This document shows, one piece after another, positions 1 through 7,629 of a DNA stretch of 34,958 bases. The position numbers were made by a program, and so were the translations under genes. The stretch comes from Gelidibacter sp. (lineage in GTDB: Bacteria; Bacteroidota; Bacteroidia; Flavobacteriales; Flavobacteriaceae). The stretch spans positions 1-34,958 of the forward strand of contig JAAFHC010000011.1 in assembly GCA_010906935.1 (NCBI GenBank), written 5' to 3'. Below the pieces are notes generated by a model. That model saw only the letters and a list, made by a program, of their open reading frames with translations, had not been told where the DNA came from and searched no databases. How positions within the stretch are numbered: position 1 is the first letter of the stretch; every line of letters begins with the position of its first letter.

Positions 1-957
1 GGGTGCGTTTAAATTGGTGACAAAAAATAAAGTTTCATTTTGGTTGTCTAATAAAGTAGTTTCCGAATTAAAATTATCAAGGATTGCTACAATTAGACTG
101 TTTTCTTTCCCTAAATCTTTGATATATAATTCATTGCCTGATGTTGACACAGAAGCGCGTATCAGCAAATATTTACTATCTTCGGTTACTGTTCCTGTGA
201 GATATCTGCGTTTTTGTGTTTCGCCAAAAATAATAGGATCATTTTTTTGTGAAGTTCCCAATTTGTGGTAAAATAAACGGTGCTGGTCGGTTTTTGCAGA
301 AAGTTCACTTCCTTTAGGCTTTTCGTAACTGGAATAATAAAATCCTTCATTTTTTTTCCAGGAAATACTGCTAAATTTCACATCAACAATGGTATCTTCT
401 TTAATTTCTTTGGAAATGGCATCCATGATGATAATTTTTCGCCAGTCCGATCCGCCTTCAGAAATGGAATAGGCCACCATATTTCCATCTTTTGAAAAGG
501 AAATTTCTCCTAAAGAAGTGGTTCCGTCTTCAGAAAAAGTATTTGGATCTAAAAAAACCTCAGGAGTTTCCTCATTTTTCTGACGATATAATACATATTG
601 ATTTTGCAAACCATTGTTTTTATAAAAATAGTGATAGTCACCTTCTTTAAAAGGTGCACCAATTTTTTCATAATTCCATAATTTTTCCAAGCGGTTTTTC
701 AATGCTGCACGGTAAGGAATTTTCGACAAATAATCAAAAGTCACTTTATTTTGGGCAATGACCCAGGCGGCAGTTTCGGCCGACATATCATCTTCCAGCC
801 AGCGGTAGGAATCTTTTATTTCGGTGCCGAAATAATTGGTTACGGTATCAACTTTCTTTGTTATGGGATAATTCAAGGTAGTTGTTTTTTGAGATTCGGA
901 ATTTTTGCAGGAAATGGCAAAAATTCCAATCAGTGTTAAAATAAAAAGAGGTTTCAT
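1..957 (-). CDS. Prolyl oligopeptidase (S9A) lipoprotein, N-terminal part, cut by the left edge
   Basis: The reading frame opens at the ATG at 957 and stays open for 319 codons to base 1, so the C-terminal half, which would hold the Ser-Asp-His triad, lies outside the window. Residues 1-17 form a lipoprotein signal peptide ending ...GIFAISC, with Cys17 as the lipidation site. The mature protein has the family hallmark YRWLEDDMS near residue 50, followed by beta-propeller-like sequence. Prolyl oligopeptidases cleave short peptides after proline; the propeller restricts entry to the active site. A lipid anchor would place this enzyme in the periplasm or at the outer membrane, where it could degrade peptides made by secreted proteases such as the two subtilases here. 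The family call rests only on the N-terminal half. Confidence 0.88.
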   Translation of the reverse strand, partial: MKPLFILTLIGIFAISCKNSESQKTTTLNYPITKKVDTVTNYFGTEIKDSYRWLEDDMSAETAAWVIAQNKVTFDYLSKIPYRAALKNRLEKLWNYEKIGAPFKEGDYHYFYKNNGLQNQYVLYRQKNEETPEVFLDPNTFSEDGTTSLGEISFSKDGNMVAYSISEGGSDWRKIIIMDAISKEIKEDTIVDVKFSSISWKKNEGFYYSSYEKPKGSELSAKTDQHRLFYHKLGTSQKNDPIIFGETQKRRYLTGTVTEDSKYLLIRASVSTSGNELYIKDLGKENSLIVAILDNFNSETTLLDNQNETLFFVTNLNAP

Positions 958-990
958 ATGTAGACATTTATTGTTTTTTATTTGTCATAT

Positions 991-1049
991 GGAATAGCCT
1001 ATCTTCATTGGTGTTTGTTTGCAACAAACAATTTGTTAGTGGCTATTTC
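991..1049 (-). promoter_or_regulatory. Structured 5' leader element of the prolyl oligopeptidase gene
   Basis: Bases 991-999 (GGAATAGCC) pair with 1041-1049 (GGCTATTTC) with one mismatch. Inside this stem, TGTTTGTT at 1012-1019 pairs perfectly with AACAAACA at 1023-1030 around a 3-nt loop. The element lies in the roughly 115-nt leader between the candidate promoter (1077-1105) and the start codon at 957. It matches no riboswitch class I recognise. A regulatory role is inference. Confidence 0.35.
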
Positions 1050-1076
1050 ATACGAAGTCAAATTATTGACTTGGAA

Positions 1077-1105
1077 CAAAATTAAATAAAAAAAGACATA
1101 TCCAA
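1077..1105 (-). promoter_or_regulatory. Candidate promoter of the prolyl oligopeptidase gene
   Basis: On the minus strand there is an exact Bacteroidetes -7 box TAATTTTG (1084-1077), preceded by TTG (1105-1103) with an 18-nt spacer. The TTG falls in the loop of the hairpin that ends the upstream DoxX gene, so terminator and promoter overlap. Confidence 0.5.
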
Positions 1106-1120
1106 TTGAATATGTCTTTT
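1083..1120 (-). terminator. Rho-independent terminator of the DoxX-family gene
   Basis: AAAAGACATAT (1091-1101) pairs perfectly with ATATGTCTTTT (1110-1120) across an 8-nt loop. An A-run at 1088-1094 gives the U-tract on the minus-strand transcript. It lies 20 bp past the stop codon of the DoxX gene. Confidence 0.75.
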
Positions 1121-1140
1121 AATTGCCATGAGACTAAAGT

Positions 1141-1515
1141 CTAAAATAATGTTTTAAATTTTTTCCAATTGGCATAAATTAAAATTACGGTTAAAATGGC
1201 GACAACTGCTCCCGCAGCAATAGAGGCAGGAGCAAGCATTATGTGAAATAAGATAATGTTTACCGACAAAATTGCAGCGAAAATTAAAGCAAGACCGGTC
1301 CATTTATTGATTAGTAACAACACGCCGGCAACAATTTCCGTGATGGCAATGAGCGGAAACATATAGCCTGTTGCAAACAATGCCCCCATAAAATCGGCCG
1401 GTGCTCCTTCCATAGGTGGTGCAGGCATAAATTGAAAAAATTTGTTTGTGCCAAACACAAGCAAAATCAATCCCAGTAAAAGGCGCAACACCATTGTTAA
1501 TTTTGAATTCATCAT
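1141..1515 (-). CDS. DoxX-family integral membrane protein
   Basis: This 124-residue protein is almost entirely hydrophobic, with about four transmembrane segments (roughly residues 5-25, 45-68, 72-92 and 95-117), the usual size and layout of small DoxX proteins. The N-terminal RLLLGLILLVFGTNKFFQF fits the conserved first helix with its glycine and Asn/Lys end. DoxX-like proteins are inner-membrane proteins often linked to redox or oxidative-stress functions; their precise role is mostly unknown. There are two adjacent ATG codons (1515 and 1512) and either could be used. A thioredoxin gene starts divergently 160 bp away, a suggestive but unproven redox pairing. A strong hairpin follows the stop codon. 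Confidence 0.85.
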   Translation of the reverse strand: MMNSKLTMVLRLLLGLILLVFGTNKFFQFMPAPPMEGAPADFMGALFATGYMFPLIAITEIVAGVLLLINKWTGLALIFAAILSVNIILFHIMLAPASIAAGAVVAILTVILIYANWKKFKTLF

Positions 1516-1592
1516 AAATAAGTTTTAGTTAATAACTGGTTAATTAAGTCGTTAAAGTACAAATTTTCTTACACATGTAACATAGGTTACGC

Positions 1593-1600
1593 TAATTTTG
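1593..1600 (+). promoter_or_regulatory. Candidate -7 box for the thioredoxin gene
   Basis: TAATTTTG is an exact match to TAnnTTTG, 75 nt upstream of the thioredoxin start. I see no TTG at the expected distance upstream, so support is from the -7 box alone. Confidence 0.35.
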
Positions 1601-1675
1601 TAAGAATTGTGCTCACTTTGCATTCTGATAGAATGGCATAAAAATTGCTGATTTATAACTATTAAATTTAAAAAA

Positions 1676-2035
1676 ATGACAGAATTATTGACAAAAGAAA
1701 CTTTTTTAGAAAAGGTTTTTAATTTCGAAAAAAATAAAGATTGGAAATTTGAAGGTGACGTTCCATGCATTATTGACTTTTATGCAGATTGGTGTGGACC
1801 CTGTAAAATGGTAGCGCCAGTTTTAGAAGAATTAAGCAATGAATATAGTGGTAAACTAAACATTTATAAAGTGGATACTGAAGTTGAGCAGGAATTGGCT
1901 GCGGCTTTTGGTATTAGAAGTATTCCTTCAATGTTGTTTGTTCCAAAAGATTCAGAACCGCAAATGGCTCAAGGCGCTATGCCAAAACATGATTTGGAGA
2001 AAATTATTGCCGATGTTTTAAAGGTTTCAAAATAA
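1676..2035 (+). CDS. Thioredoxin
   Basis: The 119-residue protein has the classic active site WCGPCK (Cys40 and Cys43) after a beta strand (IIDFYADW) and the cis-proline segment IRSIPSMLF (Pro84). Length and motif order fit a cytoplasmic thioredoxin; there is no signal peptide. It would reduce protein disulfides with electrons from thioredoxin reductase. It has a slightly long N-terminal extension (residues 1-28) and an extra cysteine at 31. A strong hairpin terminator follows the stop, so it is probably monocistronic. I give no symbol because these genomes carry several thioredoxin paralogues. Confidence 0.92.
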   Translation: MTELLTKETFLEKVFNFEKNKDWKFEGDVPCIIDFYADWCGPCKMVAPVLEELSNEYSGKLNIYKVDTEVEQELAAAFGIRSIPSMLFVPKDSEPQMAQGAMPKHDLEKIIADVLKVSK

Positions 2036-2060
2036 ACCTCAGGAAAACCCCAAAAAGAAA

Positions 2061-2086
2061 AGCCGCATATTTTGCGGCTTTTTTGT
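2061..2086 (+). terminator. Rho-independent terminator of the thioredoxin gene
   Basis: AGCCGCA (2061-2067) pairs with TGCGGCT (2073-2079) around a 5-nt loop and is followed by a T-run interrupted by one G. It starts 26 bp after the stop codon. Confidence 0.85.
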
Positions 2087-2156
2087 TTTTGTTTGAGTAG
2101 CTCCCGTAGGGACAAGTCGCAATTTGGCTGTACAGAAATTATAAATCGTAATTCAA

Positions 2157-2246
2157 TTTGCGTTAGCGATAGAAGCGGCATCCTTTTTTTGAAGCTGAGC
2201 GGAAAAAAAAGATATAGCGGATAGAGCGACCTGAAAGGAAACGCCC
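2157..2246 (+). repeat. Dispersed intergenic repeat, copy A (about 90 bp, structured)
   Basis: The element begins TTTGCGTTA and ends AAACGCCC, with GCGTT (2160-2164) and AACGC (2240-2244) forming short terminal inverted repeats. The centre is a hairpin with seven T (2184-2190) opposite eight A (2203-2210). GATAGA-type and AGCGG/GCGAC blocks flank the hairpin. A diverged copy on the opposite strand (22024-22122) shares both ends and both flanking blocks but has a different hairpin. The rest of the 386-bp gap 2036-2421 holds the thioredoxin terminator, a decayed GC-rich palindrome near 2107-2135, pyrimidine-rich sequence and the candidate promoter of the next gene. I see no open reading frame in it that looks like a gene. 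Confidence 0.7.
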
Positions 2247-2351
2247 TATTTATGATTAAAGTAAAAGTTGAAGTGGAAAGTCTCTTTTCCCTAATCCCTT
2301 TTCTTATTCTTTTTTCTGTTCATAATTTTAGAATTACCTTTACTTTAGTAT

Positions 2352-2359
2352 TAAATTTG
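2352..2359 (+). promoter_or_regulatory. Candidate -7 box for the AsmA-like gene
   Basis: TAAATTTG matches TAnnTTTG exactly, 62 nt before the ATG. No convincing TTG sits 17-21 nt upstream. Confidence 0.4.
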
Positions 2360-2421
2360 CTAAACAAGATTACAAAATCAAACTAAAGACTAAATTTCAT
2401 CAATTTAAATATACATGAATC

Positions 2422-5022
2422 ATGAAAAAAGCATTTAAAATAATTGGAATCATTTTATTGATTTTTGCCATTGTACTTGTAGCTACGCCTTTTTTATTCA
2501 AAGGAAAAATAAAAGAATTGGTGCTAAAATCAATCAATAAAAATGTTGACGCGGTGGTGGCTTTTGAGGATGTAGATTTGAGTTTGTTCAAAAACTTTCC
2601 GAAAGCGACTGTTATAATTGATGATTTAAGCATTATTAACAAAGCTCCTTTTGAAAATGACACCTTATTTTATTCCAACACTTTCACTTTAAAAATGAGC
2701 ATTAAAGAACTTTTTAAAGGAAAAGGAGAACCTATGAGCATAGAGGCTTTTAGTAGCGAAAATGCGAAGGTTAATGTAATTTACAACAAAGATGGATTGT
2801 CAAATTATGACATTGCTTTAAAAAACAAAGATGAAAAAGATGCGGCAAAAAACGATGAATTTGCATTGAATTTTCAGAATTATACCGTTAAAAATCTTCG
2901 TTTTACTTATTTTGATGAAGCATCTAAAATGCGTGTGATTTTGGACAGCATCAATCACGAAGGCAGTGGCGATTTTAAAAATAAAATGTTGGATTTAAAA
3001 ACCAAATCTACCGCTAAAATGGCTGTTTCTATTGATAAAACAAACTATTTAAAAAATGTGGCATTGTCGCTTGATGCCGTTTTAGGATTGGATTTAGAAA
3101 ACTTTAAATATACTTTTAAAGAAAATGAAGCATTGGTTAATTTGTTGCCAATTGCATTTGACGGATCTATTCAGATGACAGACGCAGGGCAAGTTTATGA
3201 CATGAAATTTAAAACGCCAACGTCTTCTTTTAAAAACTTTTTGGGATTGATTCCCGAAATGTATTCAGGAAAATTGGATGGCGTAAAAACATCGGGTGAT
3301 TTTAAGGTAAACGGCGTTGTAAAAGGAACTTATTCTGACACCACAATTCCTGCTTTTGATGTTGAAATTGCTTCAAACAACGCCTCGTTTCAATATCCGA
3401 ATTTGCCAAAATCGGTTAATAATATTGTGATAAACTCCCGAATTGTAAACAAAACCGGAATATTTAACGACACGTATGTAAATCTTGATAAGTTGTCTTT
3501 TACCATTGACCAAGATGTATTTAACGCAAAAGCAACCATTCAAAATATTGCTGAAAACGCGCTGATTAATGCCGAAATTAAAGGAATTGTCAATTTGGCA
3601 AATGTAGCCAAAGCGTATCCCGTAAAGTTGGAAAAACCTTTAACTGGTATTTTAAAAGCAGATGTGGTAACACGTTTTGACATGAAATCGGTTGAAGCGA
3701 GCCAATATCAAAACATTCAAAATTCGGGAACCATTACGGTAACCGATTTTAATTATGAAAGTGAGGAAATGGCAAAACCATTTAAAATTAAACAAGCCGC
3801 CATTGCTTTCAATCCAAAAGACATTCGTTTGAATAAATTTGATGGGGAAACCGGAAATTCCGATTTTCAGGTAACGGGAAGTTTGGATAATTTTTATGGA
3901 TTTATTTTTAAAAATCAGGTGTTGAAAGGGAATTTTGATATGACTTCCCGTCAATTTGAAGTGGCCGATTTTATGGAATCCAAAACCGATACCTCCGCAA
4001 CAAAAACCTCCAAAGAAGCCTTAAAAATTCCTGCATTTTTAGATGTTACCATCAACGCCAAAGCGACAACGGTGGTTTATGACAATTTAAATTTGAAAGA
4101 AGTTTCGGGAAATTTGGCCATTAAAGATGAAGCCGTGACATTAAGCAATTTAAAAATGAATGTTTTTGGCGGACAAATAGCGTTAAGCGGCATGGTTTCA
4201 ACCAAAGAAAAAACGCCAAAATTCAATATGGACTTAGGATTAAATGCTTTAAACATTTCTGAATCTTTTACACAACTCGCCATGTTAAAAGCAATTGCGC
4301 CAATAGCCAATGCCGTTTTTGGAAAGTTAAATTCCACCATAAAATTATCGGGAAATTTAACCGATAATATGACGCCCGACCTTAAAACCATCACAGGAAA
4401 TTTGATAGGGCAATTGTTGGGCTCTAAATTAAGTCCTGCCAATTCGCAGTTGCTGACTTCTTTGGCTTCAAACGTGAAATTTATAGATCTCGAAAAGTTA
4501 AATTTGGACGCTTTGAAAATGGCGTTGACCTTTAAAGACGGCAAAGTTGAAATTAACCCATTTACACTAAAATACCAGGATATTAATATTGAAATTGCGG
4601 GTTCACATGGATTTGATCAAAGCATGGCTTACAACTTAAAATTTGATGTTCCTGCAAAATATTTAGGAACAGAAGTCAATAATTTAATTTCGAAATTAAC
4701 GCCTGCCGATGCCGCAAAAATTGAAAATTTTCCTATAAATGCAAATTTAACAGGAAGTTTTACAAATCCGAAAGTTTCAACCGACTTACAACAAGCCACC
4801 ACGCACTTAGTTACGCAGTTGGTTGATATGCAAAAAGGAAAACTCATCAATCAGGCTACCCAAGCTTTAGGTAATTTAATACCTGGAAAAACCAAAGTCG
4901 ATACCGCTAAAACCAAAAGTGCTGACACCACAAAAACTGTGACGCCAAAACAAACAATTGAGAAAGCAAAAGACAGTATTGTTCAAAATGCCTTAAAGAA
5001 TTTGTTTAAAAAGAAGCAATAA
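2422..5022 (+). CDS. AsmA-family envelope protein
   Basis: This 866-residue protein starts with a basic N-terminus and one transmembrane helix (about residues 7-27), followed by the AsmA-type opening ...KGKIKELVLKSINKNVDAVV, the point where these proteins leave the inner membrane. The rest is repetitive beta-rich sequence (many G-x-hydrophobic-x turns) typical of the AsmA/DUF748 fold. An AsmA C-terminal region lies around residues 540-800, and the tail is Lys/Thr-rich and probably disordered. AsmA-like proteins are periplasmic beta-groove proteins tied to outer-membrane biogenesis, and several relatives are thought to carry lipid between membranes; that role for this protein is inference. It is longer than E. 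coli AsmA (617 aa) but of normal size for Bacteroidetes. It has its own upstream spacer and looks monocistronic. Confidence 0.88.
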   Translation: MKKAFKIIGIILLIFAIVLVATPFLFKGKIKELVLKSINKNVDAVVAFEDVDLSLFKNFPKATVIIDDLSIINKAPFENDTLFYSNTFTLKMSIKELFKGKGEPMSIEAFSSENAKVNVIYNKDGLSNYDIALKNKDEKDAAKNDEFALNFQNYTVKNLRFTYFDEASKMRVILDSINHEGSGDFKNKMLDLKTKSTAKMAVSIDKTNYLKNVALSLDAVLGLDLENFKYTFKENEALVNLLPIAFDGSIQMTDAGQVYDMKFKTPTSSFKNFLGLIPEMYSGKLDGVKTSGDFKVNGVVKGTYSDTTIPAFDVEIASNNASFQYPNLPKSVNNIVINSRIVNKTGIFNDTYVNLDKLSFTIDQDVFNAKATIQNIAENALINAEIKGIVNLANVAKAYPVKLEKPLTGILKADVVTRFDMKSVEASQYQNIQNSGTITVTDFNYESEEMAKPFKIKQAAIAFNPKDIRLNKFDGETGNSDFQVTGSLDNFYGFIFKNQVLKGNFDMTSRQFEVADFMESKTDTSATKTSKEALKIPAFLDVTINAKATTVVYDNLNLKEVSGNLAIKDEAVTLSNLKMNVFGGQIALSGMVSTKEKTPKFNMDLGLNALNISESFTQLAMLKAIAPIANAVFGKLNSTIKLSGNLTDNMTPDLKTITGNLIGQLLGSKLSPANSQLLTSLASNVKFIDLEKLNLDALKMALTFKDGKVEINPFTLKYQDINIEIAGSHGFDQSMAYNLKFDVPAKYLGTEVNNLISKLTPADAAKIENFPINANLTGSFTNPKVSTDLQQATTHLVTQLVDMQKGKLINQATQALGNLIPGKTKVDTAKTKSADTTKTVTPKQTIEKAKDSIVQNALKNLFKKKQ

Positions 5023-5111
5023 GAAAACCATATTTTTTTTACAGAAATATAATATGGTGTCTAAACATAATACAGAAAATATTATAATAATTTAAAAGAA
5101 ATTTATACTTA

Positions 5112-5143
5112 TTGTTAATTTTTAATAAAAAAAAGTATATTTG
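5112..5143 (+). promoter_or_regulatory. Promoter of the first subtilase gene
   Basis: TTG (5112-5114), a 21-nt spacer, then TATATTTG (5136-5143), an exact match to the Bacteroidetes TTG-N19-21-TAnnTTTG arrangement. The start codon lies 28 nt downstream. Confidence 0.7.
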
Positions 5144-5171
5144 AACTCAACCTTTAAATACTTTATAAATT

Positions 5172-6392
5172 ATGAAGAAAACAAATTTTATGAGTTTTGC
5201 ATTTTTTGGAACAGCAATTTTGTTATTTGCAGCTTGTTCTAATGAAGAATCTATTGATGTAAATAGTTCCGCTATTGATCAAAGCGATGTTGTTGCCCAA
5301 CAAAGCCAGGTCATTGAAGGTTCTTATATTGTAGTTTTTGAAACAAAAATTACTGGAGATTTTGGTAAAAAATATGGAAATGACTACAAAGCGGCAAAAC
5401 GCGCTGTTGTAAGTGAAGCCCAAAAAATGTTTTCTGAAAACTCAATTGTTGATTTTGTAATTGAACAAAGTTATGGGATGGTATTAAATGGCGTTTCCGC
5501 TAAATTATCCAAAACTGATGTTGAAAAATTAGCAAAAGATAAAAGGGTAAAATATATTGAAGAGGATCAATTGGTAACATTGGCTCCTGGCGGAAAACCA
5601 GGTAGTGGCGGAGGTTCTACAGTTCAAGAAACACCTTGGGGAATTACACGTGTTAATGGCGTATCAAGTTATACAGGAAGCAATGTAGCCTGGGTTATTG
5701 ACACCGGGATAGATTTAGATCACCCGGATTTAAATGTAAATGCAAGCAGAGGTTTTAACGCTTTCACTTCTGGAAGAGATGCAGGTGCTCCAGATGATGG
5801 GAACGGTCATGGTTCTCACGTAGCGGGTACAATAGCTGCTAAAAATAACACTATTGGCGTTATTGGTGTGGCTCCCGGAGCTACCGTAATCCCAGTAAAA
5901 GTATTAGACAGCCGTGGAAGCGGATCTTATTCAGGCGTTATAGCAGGCGTAGATTTCGTTGCTGCAAACGGCAGTGTCGGTGATGTTGCAAATATGAGTT
6001 TGGGTGGACCAATATCTCAAGCTTTAGACGATGCCGTTCTTGCTGCTTCAAACAAGGGAATTAAATTTGCTTTGGCTGCAGGAAACGAAAGTAAAGACGC
6101 TAATACTTCATCTCCTGCAAGAGTTAATGGAGCAAATATCTATACGATTTCAGCGATGAGTGCTGGAGACAATTGGGCATCATTCTCTAATTTTGGAAAT
6201 CCACCAGTTGATTATTGTGCGCCAGGAGTATCTATAAAATCTACTTGGAAAGGTGGAGCTTATAATACTATTAGCGGCACTTCTATGGCTTCACCGCATG
6301 CAGCGGGTATTTTATTGCTTGGAAACGCTTCTTTCAGCGGAACAGTTAATGGAGATCCTGATGGCAATGCAGATAAAATTATGGTTCATTAA
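5172..6392 (+). CDS. Subtilisin-like serine peptidase (S8) lipoprotein
   Basis: The 406-residue precursor has a lipoprotein signal peptide with lipobox ending ...LLFAAC (Cys22). An inhibitor-I9-like propeptide spans about residues 50-137 (SYIVVFE ... VKYIEEDQ). A Gly-rich linker (PGGKPGSGGGS) leads to the catalytic domain. The triad is Asp177 (VIDTGIDLDHPDL), His213 (GHGSHVAG) and Ser371 (GTSMASPHAAG), with oxyanion Asn305 (AAGNES). All expected residues are present, so it should be an active endopeptidase. Acidic residues just after the lipidated cysteine (CSNEES) resemble surface-export signals of Flavobacteriia lipoproteins, so a cell-surface location is plausible but inferred. There is no type IX secretion C-terminal domain; the protein ends soon after the catalytic domain (DGNADKIMVH). 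It has its own promoter and terminator. Confidence 0.95.
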   Translation: MKKTNFMSFAFFGTAILLFAACSNEESIDVNSSAIDQSDVVAQQSQVIEGSYIVVFETKITGDFGKKYGNDYKAAKRAVVSEAQKMFSENSIVDFVIEQSYGMVLNGVSAKLSKTDVEKLAKDKRVKYIEEDQLVTLAPGGKPGSGGGSTVQETPWGITRVNGVSSYTGSNVAWVIDTGIDLDHPDLNVNASRGFNAFTSGRDAGAPDDGNGHGSHVAGTIAAKNNTIGVIGVAPGATVIPVKVLDSRGSGSYSGVIAGVDFVAANGSVGDVANMSLGGPISQALDDAVLAASNKGIKFALAAGNESKDANTSSPARVNGANIYTISAMSAGDNWASFSNFGNPPVDYCAPGVSIKSTWKGGAYNTISGTSMASPHAAGILLLGNASFSGTVNGDPDGNADKIMVH

Positions 6393-6410
6393 AAATCAAT
6401 AAAAAATAAT

Positions 6411-6440
6411 AAAAAAGGGAACTTTAAGCTCCCTTTTTTT
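6411..6440. terminator. Bidirectional terminator between the subtilase and asd genes
   Basis: AAAAAAGGGA and TCCCTTTTTT form a stem with a short inner AGCT-type extension, flanked by an A-run on one side and a T-run on the other. It can serve both the plus-strand subtilase gene and the convergent asd gene. Confidence 0.75.
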
Positions 6441-6464
6441 GTTCAAAAAATATCTTTTATTTAA

Positions 6465-7454
6465 CTAAACCAACTTGTTTGCAATCAAATATTCTGCAAT
6501 TTGGATGGTATTTGTTGCGGCACCTTTGCGCAAGTTATCGGCTACAATCCACATATTTAAAGTGTTTGGCTGAGATTCGTCTCTTCTGATTCGTCCTACA
6601 AAAACTTCATCTTTATTGTGTGCATAAATTGGCATTGGATACGTGTTGGTATCTAAATTGTCTTGTACGATAACTCCGGGAGTTTGACTTAACAATTTGC
6701 GCACTTCGCTTAAATCAAAATCCTTTTCAAACTGAACGTTCACCGCTTCTGAATGTCCGCCCGAAGTTGGAATCCGCACCGCTGTTGCGGTAACGGTAAA
6801 AGAATCGTCATTTAATATTTTCTTTGGTTCTTTAACCAATTTCATTTCTTCTTTGGTGTAGCCGTTTTCTAAAAAAACATCACACTGCGGAATGGCATTT
6901 CGGTTGATTGGATAATGATAAGCCATTTCTCCTTTGATGCCTTTAGACTCGTTTTCAAGTTGTTGCACCGCTTTTACGCCAGTTCCTGAAACAGATTGGT
7001 AGGTGGAGATTACCACACGTTTCATGTTGTATTTTTTGTGCAAAGGTGCCAAAGCCATCACCAATTGAATGGTTGAACAGTTTGGGTTTGCAATAATTTT
7101 ATCAGCCTTGGTTAACACATTTCCGTTAATTTCAGGAACCACTAATTTTTTAGTAGGATCCATCCGCCAGGCAGAAGAATTGTCAACAACCGTAGTTCCA
7201 GCTTCGGCAAATTTTGGCGCCCACATTTCAGAAGTGGTTCCGCCTGCAGAAAACAACGCAATATCAGGGCGCGCATTAACGGCGTCTTGCATTCCAATAA
7301 GGGTATATTTTTTTCCTCTATATTCCATTTGCTTTCCAACAGAACGTTCTGAAGCAACCAACAATAATTCCGTAATCGGAAAATTTCTTTCCGCCAACAC
7401 TTGTAACATGACGTTTCCTACCATCCCGGTAGCGCCTACAACAGCTACTTTCAT
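6465..7454 (-). CDS. asd: Aspartate-semialdehyde dehydrogenase
   Basis: The 329-residue enzyme reduces aspartyl phosphate to aspartate semialdehyde with NADPH, the branch point to lysine/diaminopimelate, threonine and methionine. The N-terminal nucleotide-binding motif is GATGMVG (residues 7-13). The catalytic cysteine is Cys126 in NPNCSTIQ and the catalytic base is His234 in RIPTSGGHSEAV. Length and motif spacing are normal. A minus-strand TTG-N18-AAAATTTG (7513-7485) is a possible imperfect promoter. The gene stands alone, convergent with the subtilase gene and sharing its terminator. Confidence 0.97.
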   Translation of the reverse strand: MKVAVVGATGMVGNVMLQVLAERNFPITELLLVASERSVGKQMEYRGKKYTLIGMQDAVNARPDIALFSAGGTTSEMWAPKFAEAGTTVVDNSSAWRMDPTKKLVVPEINGNVLTKADKIIANPNCSTIQLVMALAPLHKKYNMKRVVISTYQSVSGTGVKAVQQLENESKGIKGEMAYHYPINRNAIPQCDVFLENGYTKEEMKLVKEPKKILNDDSFTVTATAVRIPTSGGHSEAVNVQFEKDFDLSEVRKLLSQTPGVIVQDNLDTNTYPMPIYAHNKDEVFVGRIRRDESQPNTLNMWIVADNLRKGAATNTIQIAEYLIANKLV

Positions 7455-7603
7455 CTTAATTATTTTTTAATTTTTATACTGATGCAAATTTTATAAAAAA
7501 ATGCAAGAAACAAGCACTAAATTATTGAAAATTAACAGATAAATATTTTTCTGTTAAAAAAATGATAAAAGATTTGTAACTGAAATAGTTATTATAAAAA
7601 ATG

Positions 7604-7611
7604 TAATTTTG
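7604..7611 (+). promoter_or_regulatory. Candidate -7 box for the U32 gene
   Basis: TAATTTTG matches TAnnTTTG exactly and lies 18 nt before the ATG at 7630. It covers the TTG at 7609 that would otherwise extend the reading frame, which argues for the ATG as the true start. Confidence 0.45.
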
Positions 7612-7629
7612 CAAAAAATCAAAAACAGC

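Noticed and set aside
2101-2135. A possible palindromic repeat with GTAGGGACAAGTCGC near its start
   Set aside because: The arms match poorly and I see no second copy in this window, so I did not list it as a repeat.
4077-4544. Long antisense frame within the AsmA-like gene (155 codons)
   Set aside because: It lies wholly inside a well-supported gene in another frame and has no signal of its own; the same applies to the other long antisense frames in asd, glnS, the M1 peptidase and mutS.
5027-5058. ACCATATT/AATATGGT inverted repeat after the AsmA-like gene
   Set aside because: The stem is perfect over 8 bp but is AT-rich, has a 16-nt loop and no T-run after it, so I do not list it as a terminator.
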